Origin: Xanthostigma xanthostigma
Taxonomy: Eukaryota; Arthropoda; Insecta; Raphidioptera; Raphidiidae
Reading direction: 5' to 3'
NCBI GenBank assembly: GCA_963575645.1
Contig: OY754476.1
Span: 3,410,001-3,474,000 of the forward strand
Length of the DNA stretch: 64,000 nucleotides
The notes beneath the pieces were generated by a model. The model did no database searches. It saw only the letters and a list, made by a program, of their open reading frames with translations, and had not been told where the DNA came from. Below, piece by piece: positions 56,990-64,000 of the stretch. How positions within the stretch are numbered: position 1 is the stretch's first letter; each line of letters begins with the position of its first letter. Made by a program: the position numbers and the translations under genes.

Positions 56990-57068
56990 TATTATTGTGA
57001 AAAAAGCGTGGGGCGCTCGATGTACGAAAATGTGGAACAAAGCGCCCCACGCTTTTTTCACAATAATA
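56990..57068. repeat. Perfect hairpin, 28-bp GC-containing arms
   Basis: TATTATTGTGAAAAAAGCGT-GGGGCGCT (56990-57017) pairs perfectly with 57041-57068 across a 23-nt loop. The stem contains GCGTGGGGCGC, unusual here. On the plus strand the right arm is not followed by a T-run, so it is not a simple terminator. Confidence 0.8.
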
Positions 57069-57455
57069 TTAAGATTTAAATTTGAACACATTTAATGTTT
57101 TTATTTTTTAACTCCAATGTGATTATGATACTTTTCGATCAGCTATATAAAGTATACCTATGATAAAAGTGTCATGCGGTATAAAGGATATTTCGCAGTG
57201 CTTTTCAATTCCAAAATAAAATATGTATTTTTAAATAGCTAATGTAAAAGTTCCATTAAAGGGGTAATTACCGTTCGTTTACAAAGGAAATGTATATTAC
57301 TAAAGAAAACCAAATTGCATATGTAATTCAGGTCAGAAATCAATTTCAAAGAACACCGCATAGAGAATTTAATTTATATATCCAGAGCAACTTGAAAAAA
57401 GTCTGGATGAAAGAATAATTAATAAAACAGTGTAATGTCCCCAGCATTATTAAAA

Positions 57456-57900
57456 AAATCGGTCAAGTGTGAGCCGGACTCGCGCACCGAGGATTCCGTA
57501 AAAACTTTTAGGTATGTAAAAAGTTCGTCTATCACGGCAATTGAGACGCGAAGGTTCTTCCCGCTTAGATATAGGTTACAGTCAGTTTACGAACTGCAAA
57601 TAAGTTAATAATCGCAAACGAAAAAATGTTTGTGATGTAACTCCAATTTACGGTTTTCGAAGTTGTTCCCTTTACTTGTGCTATAAGGGATGGCTTCTTG
57701 CCAAATTTCATGGTTCTAGGTCAACGAGAAGTACCCTATAGGTTTTGAATTCCTTGCGAGTGTCAAAATATGCGGCATAAACGGCCGTGTCATTTGATTG
57801 CGTTGACTTAGAAGTTTGTTTTTTTCACAGTTCCAAGGAATTGCAGATCTGAATTGATATTAAGTTCTTGACGAAAAACGAAGTCATCCTATAATGGTTC
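57456..57900 (+). repeat. Dispersed insect-type repeat (GGACTCGCGCACC family)
   Basis: ATCGGTCAAGTGTGAGCCGG-ACTCGCGCACCGAGG-ATTCCGTA, then TTACGGTTTTCGAAGTTGTT, GCCAAATTTCATGGTTCTAG and TACCCTATAGGTTTTGAAT. Related to 46262-46500. Non-coding; seen, as far as I recall, across several insect orders. Confidence 0.55.
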
Positions 57901-58240
57901 ATTTTTTCCTTTTGAGGTATGGAACACTAAACAAAGATAGAATATAAATAACAGTGGATCTTCCCATCATTTCCCTGACATTTCTAGTTTCTAATAGACT
58001 TCTTTTAGGGGCGACGTCAATAAATACATTTAGGAACAAATTAAAAAAGTCATGTTCCCTTTTAGAGACTTGCACTTTACCTGACTGCGCAAAAGCAAAA
58101 GAGATTATATTACATAACATAATATAATTGACTTGATGGATATTGATAAATGAGATATCATTAAATTTATCATAATCCGACGTGTGACATTGGTTACTAT
58201 TATATGACGTCCTGTAAAGTTCAACATGGTCGTCCACCAT
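57899..58240 (-). CDS. Unrecognised 113-residue frame
   Basis: MVDDHVELYRTSYNSNQC... with a hydrophobic patch (VNYIMLCNIISFAFA, residues about 38-52) and a basic end. No family recognised and no promoter or splice signal stands out. Its start lies inside the hairpin at 58214-58252. Probably chance. Confidence 0.15.
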   Translation of the reverse strand: MVDDHVELYRTSYNSNQCHTSDYDKFNDISFINIHQVNYIMLCNIISFAFAQSGKVQVSKREHDFFNLFLNVFIDVAPKRSLLETRNVREMMGRSTVIYILSLFSVPYLKRKK

Positions 58241-58252
58241 GTTGAACTTTAC
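58214..58252. repeat. Perfect 17-bp hairpin
   Basis: GTAAAGTTCAACATGGT and its complement are separated by CGTCC. Confidence 0.75.
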
Positions 58253-58384
58253 AACGCAATATTGTCAAAATACAAAAGTCAAAAGTTAACAATCAAAAGT
58301 TAGTACTGATAAAAGTCTGTTAGAAAAATTTATAATCACTAACTATTTTTACAAGCTTCTAATTCACTTTCCATGTTTGTTTCA

Positions 58385-58640
58385 GTGTATTAGTCTGTCA
58401 GTGTGTGTCAACATTTGCAATCATAATTTAGACTACATCTAATTAAACTAGAGCTTTGAAATTTTTCACACGTAGATAAGTATGGTGACCTAGACGGCGA
58501 ATCACGTTTTTTTCCACAACCCTCTTGACATCGGTAATAAAAAATTTTGAAGAAAGGAATACGATAAGCTATGTTCCGTCATTGTAAACCCAACATAACG
58601 GGCGCCACATATATACGATCGACTTGAAATTTTGCACACG
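58385..58640 (-). repeat. Dispersed repeat family C, copy 3
   Basis: On the minus strand: GCAAAATTTCAAGTCGATCG, TATGTTGGGTTTACAATGAC, GATGTCAAGAGGGTTGTGGA and TTTCAAAGCTCTAGTTTAAT, in the same order as 14226-14655. Confidence 0.6.
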
Positions 58641-59302
58641 ATATTATTAAAGGAAAATAATGTTATGAGTAATCCCATTTGCGGCCAAAGATAATTTGAT
58701 AATTTCTAATAGATTTATTTAAAATACAGAATCATGTAATCGTTTTTAAAGAGCTCACCCATACCCCCTGCGCTTTTCACTGCGCAACAAAAACACCATC
58801 GCATCAACAATGTTGAATTAAATAAAAAATTAAGACAAATATTGGCTTTAGTAATAAGAATTAAAATTAGTTGTTCCATATTATTTTGATGTTTGAAAAA
58901 ATCTTTTCGATTACATTCGGAATTGTTTAGATAACTTAATGACTTCTTTCTGTAGAAAATTTGAAATTGGCTATTTATAAAGTTGTTTTCTTGACCACAA
59001 GTGAGATTACCCCTGACATTATTTGTATTTTATCATATTGACTGACCGCAAGCGGGACGAAAATTGTTCCGACCGCAAGTGAAAGGACACCAAAGTAAGG
59101 ATGTCAAGCACTTGCATGGATTAAATAATTTATAATAAAATAAAATTATGTCATTATACAGTTTTAGGTAAGAAAAAATTACATTTTCAAAGCGGAAAAT
59201 GATTTAAAAAATTTGTCAAACCTTACGAAAAACTACAAAAAATTTTCAGAAAGAATCTATTATAACATTATGGATATTTTACACTAAATTAATTAATTAT
59301 TA
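58641..59302. other. No recognised gene
   Basis: ACCGCAAG words occur twice near 59043-59085 (GACCGCAAGCGGGA, GACCGCAAGTGAAA). Nothing else. Confidence 0.35.
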
Positions 59303-59477
59303 TTGACGTGATAACGTCTTATAAATTGATGAATCACGTCAATATAAAAAGATGAAACACCGGCTGCATGCACGAAAAAGTGTAACGTTCCTAACGTTCC
59401 GCCTGACTCTGTGCGTGATTATTAAATATGATATTCGAGCGGAATACGTTATCACGTAAAACTATCGTCCGTAAACC
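59303..59477 (-). mobile_element. Non-autonomous DNA element, copy B
   Basis: Inverted relative to copy A. It runs TTGACGTGATAACGTC, AACACCGGCTGCATGCACGA, GTAACGTTCCTAACGTTCC-GCC, GAATACGTTATCACGT, CTATCGTCCGTAAACC. It is about 175 bp against about 630 bp in copy A, so one interior was deleted or the other expanded. Confidence 0.55.
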
Positions 59478-61325
59478 ATTTTTTTGTTATAAATTTTACT
59501 TCAGTCACAATACATCTGATATTTTTTTGTCACACCGAACTTCAATAATTTTTTGTACACGACGGGTATTTTCCAGTTATCGAATAGGTACAGTAAATAT
59601 GCAAACGATTGCAACGACCAATTCCTATCGATTATATGCATCGTACATGTCTGGCGTATACAGAATGATTCTCTAAAATGGAATATCAGACTGGCTGCTA
59701 TAGATTGTAACTCGTCAAGGAGTAAGCTTGTACACAGTCAAGTAATTTTTGGGAAGAGTTATGTTTAACAGTGTTCGAAACTCCCTTATATCAAATTTCA
59801 TTGCGATCCAACAAACTTGATTTTTTGAGCCATAAGGTAGGTAATGAAGACTTATAAAATTATAGATTAGATTTTTTTTTAGTTTTTTAGCTTTAGGTTT
59901 TTAACGTTATTCTCGGATCTCTATATACAAGCCCGCCAAGAAATAAAAAATAAACCTGGAATGAATTTTATATTATAGATCAGTAATGATAAATACATAC
60001 TGATTTTAAAATATTATGCTTCCTAAGTATAATTTTACATAAATAAAAAATTTAATTAAAAGGCAGCCGACGCGAATTGTCATCAGAAATAAAGCGCGGG
60101 ACAACGATCCCTGGACTGATTTCGACATCACGATGAACGCTCATCAAGACTAATCCAGTCAGTCGTGACTGTCCCATGATGTTTCTCAAAAAGTGTTTAG
60201 CCCCCTCGACGAGGAAAAAGTACACTCTGGTGTCGCCGTCGACACAGGTAGCGTCACGAGTATAATATTAACCGCATCGGAAAGCGCTTAGTGCCTCAAA
60301 AGGCCGCCGAATTGCGAAAACATCGAAAAACTTCAATTTTTTCAATTTTTTGGAAAATATAAAAGTGTCACGGATATGCCTGAATTTACTTGACCTTAGA
60401 GAAAAAAAGTGCGCTGAATCGAATGACCACAAGCGCAGAAGTGTATCTCTTCTGGTTTCGAAGTTATGAGCATTTAAAGTTTGAAAATTTCAAACTCGAA
60501 TATTTCGAAACTAGACAAGGTACAGAGCTGCGCGTGTGCTCATTGGAATCAGCGTGTCAAAACGAGAAAAATGGATTTCTCGGGTTTTGCTTGTTTGCTC
60601 TTCATTTGTTTTAGAAGGCCTTAAGTAACAAGTCGACACGTCACAATAGGCTTGGTGCCCTAGCACTCAACTAAGCGCTCCGAACATCTCTTTGAACAGC
60701 TGTAACTTTCCAACAACTTCGAATATTATAAAATCATTTTCCAGCGTATTCTAAACATGTTTAAGAATCAAATTATGCAAAAAAAAATAAATCGATTTTT
60801 TCAATCACATGGGGTGACCCCCTTAAGCCCCATATTATATGTTTTAGACATTACTGAAATCATCAGCTAGAATTATTGCTCCAGAGATTAGAAGGACATT
60901 TCTATTTGAACTCGACGTACAAATAAAAATAGAAGAAAACATTTTCGAATGTTCACAAAATGTACACACAGCGTATTTGCAAATTTTAGTAATTCACTTT
61001 TAAATACTTTGATGTAAATTGGTCATGTGTTATTCATGATATAGAATTATCATAAACACCACACAGTCACTCATCAAACCTACTGTCTCTCTTTCAATTT
61101 ATACACTCTCTGCCTCACTCATTTGCTCGATCTCTTTCCGATATCAGCTCATTCCCTCTTTCGTAAATTTGTAATTATAATTTAAATATTTCATCGATAT
61201 TGGAATCAGATGCAATAAATAATCTTGTTTAATATTTATTTATTTTTTAATCTTTCGTAATAAAAACATTCATTATACAAGATGTCTTCAGTATAAAGTA
61301 GTGTTGATCCAATAGAATGTTAAGA
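59478..61325. other. No recognised gene; GC-richer block at 60060-60300
   Basis: 60060-60300 holds GACAACGATCCCTGGACTGA, AGTCAGTCGTGACTG and GTCGCCGTCGACACAGG, clearly richer in CpG than its surroundings, with no frame or RNA fold I can name. GGGGTGACCCCCTTAAG at 60812-60828 resembles a transposon terminus beside TTAA, but no partner end is visible. Confidence 0.35.
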
Positions 61326-61331
61326 TGAACG

Positions 61332-61529
61332 AAGGTTTTAGTTGAGGATCATAAAATAAGCTTTACCAATGTTTCGCTAATGGCCAACGTTTCGAAAAAT
61401 TTATTTTCATCTTCTGGGCTTGCTAAACATTTCAACGTGTGCGATGCTTGTTGTCCGTAAGATGTGTAAATAAAATTGTAGAAACCCATAATGGTAAAGC
61501 TTATTTTATGATCCTCAACCAAAACCTTC
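61332..61529 (-). repeat. 38-bp inverted repeat enclosing a hammerhead-like motif
   Basis: GAAGGTTTTAGTTGAGGATC, then ATAAAATAAGCTTTACCA, at 61332-61369 pairs with 61492-61529 with one mismatch. Between them lies the motif at 61380-61422 and about 70 bp without clear identity. Confidence 0.75.
61380..61422 (-). ncRNA. Hammerhead-like motif, one core base different
   Basis: Minus strand: stem I GCC, core CAGAAGA (normally CUGANGA), one extra base, stem II GAAAA/UUUUC, GAAAC, GUU, then GGC closing stem I. All helices form, but the conserved core U is A, which should abolish cleavage. Stem III is only ACGU. Confidence 0.5.
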
Positions 61530-61611
61530 CTTCTTCTTCATATTATACAAGATGTTTCCAAATTAATACCGAAAACATTGGATGGCGACTCCTTATTAAT
61601 TTAGATAAAAG

Positions 61612-61613
61612 CC

Positions 61614-61650
<37 letters not shown>

Positions 61651-62115
61651 CACTTTATTAGAAAGTCTTTTTTTTAAAACACATTAATGGCGTCAACAAT
61701 AAAATGTATTATAACATTATTTATTAAAAAATTCATTTAAATCATAAAAGTTGTTTTGCAATAAAAATTTATTTATTAATTCCTTTTTAAAAAGGGATTT
61801 TTTGTTGATATCAATATTTTTAACATTCTGTAGCAGATTATTATGTATTCGAATCAGATGTCCAATGTCTATACATGTATACAATAAATTTCTGAAATAC
61901 AATTTAAAATTCAAAATTTTTTCTTCATTATTACGAAAGTATGAATTCATTCGTTTAAAATTTTGATAGATTATTAGGAAGGCCATGTTGTGTAAAAATC
62001 GCATAGATTCTTTTTTTTTAGTTGTAGAATTATTATAGTTACACAATGTATTAAAGTTTAATTTGCGCAGTAAAAAGAGAGGTGGGACGTTTGGGGGGAG
62101 TTCTTTAAAAATCAA
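61612..62115 (-). pseudogene. LINE ORF2 C-terminus with (ATT)n tail
   Basis: The minus-strand frame ends LLQNVKNIDINKKSLF, KKELINKFLLQNNFYDLNEF, FNK. The pattern LP..I+.....FK+.L...L....FY...EF is the standard C-terminus of Jockey-type ORF2. Downstream come AATAAAG and a pure ATT tail (about 61619-61648), as at 48.3 kb. The first 17 residues of the 132-residue frame come from dispersed repeat B, so the LINE part starts near 62060. Confidence 0.65.
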
Positions 62116-62462
62116 TTACAGGATCGTGTCGATGCGATAAGTTTTTTTTTGCGCAGTGAAAAGGGGAGAACGTTTGGGAGGAGTTCCTTCAAAAACAATA
62201 CGGGGTCGTGTATATAAAGTGAGATAGTAATACAGTAATTATACACCAGTTGCTATGACGTGTATATGTGATTAAAAAAATGACAGTGAAAGACGAAAAG
62301 TTTTTTCGTTTGAGGAAATTTTTGAATACTCCGCAAAGTTTTTTTTTTTTGGAACGTCAAAATTTAGTTTTCTTTGACTTGAAAACAAAAAAAAACAAAA
62401 CAAAAAAAAAAAAACAAAACAAAAACAAAATTTGAGCACATCCAGTTGTCGTACTGGACCCA
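62065..62462 (+). repeat. Dispersed repeat family B, copy 2
   Basis: Matches 9621-10010: two GCGCAGTGAAAAGGGGAGA-like blocks, GAGATAGTAATACAGTAATT, ACACCAGTTGCTATGACGTG, ATGACAGTGAAAGACGAAAA. A CAAAA-type simple repeat (62388-62430) has expanded near the right edge. Confidence 0.6.
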
Positions 62463-62739
62463 AAATTTGATTTTAAGATTATTAAATTTCTATGTACAGG
62501 CATCTACATAACAAGTTTGGGTGCTGGTATCAACTACCACGCAGGACATATTTTATTGTATTTTTAATTTTTAATAGAGGCTTAAACTATTTTTAGCATA
62601 CATTTTAGTTTTATGGTTTAAGCTGAGAAAAAAAAACATATTTTTAGCAGTGATACAGAACCTTAATAACGACGCAAGATAGTAATGTGGAACATGTAGG
62701 TATGTGTAATATATTATGCACATGTCTACAACTGCGGTA

Positions 62740-62799
62740 GACATTATCAAAGGCGATGTGGTAGCGGGTGAAGTGTTCTTCCAGGCTGCTCACGGGTAA
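62740..62799 (+). repeat. 60-bp exon-like segment, copy 2
   Basis: Open frame IIKGDVVAGEVFFQAAHG ending at GGGTAAG, with copy 1 at 1262-1321. It ends exactly where the palindromic Harbinger-like element (62801) begins. Identity of the peptide unknown. Confidence 0.4.
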
Positions 62800-62800
62800 G

Positions 62801-62956
62801 GGCTAGCGCACATGAAGAGCGTTCAACGTGCGTTAGCCTAACGCGCGTTTACAATTTCTATACAATTGTATATAACTGTTTATATGATAACGCGCGTTGG
62901 TGGCGCGTTGAACGCGCGTCATCATATAAACAGTTATATACAATTGTATAGAAATT
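62801..62956 (+). mobile_element. Palindromic Harbinger-like element fragment
   Basis: GGCTAGCGCACATGAAGAGC after TAA matches 7757 onward. 62853-62956 forms a hairpin with 46-bp arms, one mismatch and the same 12-nt GGTGGCGCGTTG loop as at 8.0 kb, in the opposite orientation. It stops at the end of the palindrome without a second terminus. Confidence 0.5.
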
Positions 62957-62980
62957 AAAAATAAATAAACAAAAAACATA

Positions 62981-63250
62981 TTTTTAATAACAAGTTTTTG
63001 TTAGTTGTTAATGAAAAAGAACTAAAAAGTTAAAAATATTTTTTCCGATTAGAAATAAGTCATTTTATACCTACTTATCACAGTCTCAAGTTTACATTTT
63101 AATAGCAAGACAGAAAAAGGAGGGTGTAACACTTTTATTTGAAAACTTGAGACTGTGATAAGGACGTATAAAATGGCTTATTTCTGATCGGAATAAAATA
63201 ATTTTTTAGTTCTTTTTTATTAACAACTAATAAAAGCTTGTTATTAAAAA
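62981..63250. repeat. Imperfect inverted repeat, about 115-bp arms
   Basis: TTTTTAATAACAAG, then CGATTAGAAATAAGTCATTT and CACAGTCTCAAGTTT, pair with AAACTTGAGACTGTG, AAATGGCTTATTTCTGATCG and CTTGTTATTAAAAA. It lies directly beside the palindrome at 62853-62956. Confidence 0.7.
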
Positions 63251-63915
63251 TTATTTTTTTCGATTATTTATTAAAATGTATTCAATATTAAGATCGTTAT
63301 GTACATATTTGAGAAAATAACGTCCAACTGGGATATTTTTGAATGTCTATACAGTACAGCAGTCTTAACTAATACACGCATTTTCAGTTTTGGCGGTTTC
63401 TCTTTTATTTAATTTATAATTTACATGCGTGGAAGGCAACCGTAGCCCAATCGACCGGTACCGTCGCAGCAGAAGTTTGTTATTAATAATATATTAATCA
63501 TATAAATACAAATCATGGTTGGTGAAATTTCGCGGATTTATAACTATATCAAAGTTCAAACGAAATGTATTTATAGTTTGCAAAATGTTGAAGCAAACAT
63601 TTAGAATTTCAACCCACTGTATCTCAGGAACTGTGCGTTTGCCGACAAATATTTAATGAAACTTTCTTTATATGACCTAAGGATTCGCCCTCTAAAGTTT
63701 TCGGCCAGACTTAGTAAACACCTTAAATAATATTTTTTCTTGATACTTCGATCGAAAGTACATACTTTCGGCATCAGTTTTAAGGCAGAAAGTCTAACAT
63801 TTACGCATTGGTGTGATTACACGCACTGATGCGGGAAATACGTACGTTCGAGCGACAGTAAAAAAAAGTAACCTATCAACTGTTGCTTAGCTAATAGTCG
63901 CGAACAGCTGTCATT
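63251..63915. other. No recognised gene
   Basis: Could be the body of the element whose hammerhead lies at 63922. No coding frame or repeat partner within the window. Confidence 0.3.
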
Positions 63916-63921
63916 CGTGTA

Positions 63922-63960
63922 CTCCTGAAGATGGACTTATTGTCCGAAACGAGCGTCGAG
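63922..63960 (+). ncRNA. Hammerhead ribozyme candidate, complete
   Basis: Stem I CUC (63922-63924) with GAG (63958-63960); core CUGAAGA (63925-63931); one extra U; stem II GGAC/GUCC with loop UUAUU; GAAA (63946-63949); stem III ACG/CGU with a 2-nt AG loop; cleavage triplet GUC (63955-63957). All conserved core positions are present in the right order. The extra base before stem II is shared by the other copies here. It is probably a Penelope-like terminal repeat running off the window. Confidence 0.7.
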
Positions 63961-64000
63961 AAAGAAAATATTTGTAGAATTTTCAAGTGTTTTATTATTT

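Larger units (their letters stand above)
56585..57103 (+). repeat. Block bounded by a 35-bp perfect direct repeat
   Basis: TTAAGATTTAAATTTGAACA-CATTTAATGTTTTTA occurs at 56585-56619 and again at 57069-57103. Between them are a SINE-like head (56738-56826), two copies of TCGAACTAAAAAGT and a hairpin (56990-57068). The repeats could be an unusually long insertion duplication or a segmental duplication edge. Confidence 0.65.

Overview
This is strongly AT-rich eukaryotic nuclear DNA, most likely from an insect. I find no complete host gene and no confident host exon. Every open frame is short (132 residues or less). The few that read like protein are decayed LINE pieces or unrecognised. Insect is an inference from the repeat mix: Helitrons ending in CTAG, PIF/Harbinger, hAT and pogo/Tc MITEs, Penelope-like pieces with hammerhead motifs, Jockey-like LINE tails and tRNA-derived SINEs. 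I cannot name the species.

Layout. 0-5 kb: a minisatellite-bearing element, a Harbinger MITE (TTA duplication), a pogo-like MITE and two copies of one Helitron in opposite orientation, one flanked by a direct repeat. 7.7-8.2 kb: a perfect 128-bp-armed palindrome. 9.6-10.3 kb: a LINE relic behind a repeat seen again at 62.1 kb. 12.4-13.4 kb: two hAT MITEs with perfect 8-bp target duplications. 14.2-15.3 kb: a dispersed repeat and a Helitron. 20.1-22.5 kb: inverted Penelope-like repeats, the third Helitron copy, a GC-rich patch and a second Harbinger MITE. 24.2-25.1 kb: a Helitron split by a 630-bp foldback element. 25.8-33.5 kb: Helitron ends and a perfect hairpin at 31.5 kb. 34.4-35.7 kb: minus-strand promoter-like signals and short open frames of unknown nature. 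37.5-38.7 kb: LINE-like coding remains. 42.3-48.4 kb: TA-duplicating MITEs, hammerhead motifs, Penelope-like fragments, a foldback element and a LINE tail. 48.7-50.1 kb: a 171-bp satellite interrupted by a pogo-like MITE. 50.3-53.1 kb: SINE, Helitron, LINE tail. 54-57.1 kb: pogo-like and hAT MITEs and a duplicated block with a hairpin. 57.4-64 kb: dispersed repeats, a LINE C-terminus, palindromes and, at the end, the best hammerhead ribozyme candidate.

The clearest thread is hammerhead-ribozyme-like cores at five loci (20.2, 43.2, 45.2, 61.4 and 63.9 kb), four of them inside or between inverted repeats. This fits remains of Penelope-like retroelements, whose terminal repeats are known to carry such motifs. 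The rest is layered transposon insertion, and several nested events can be read to the base from their target duplications.
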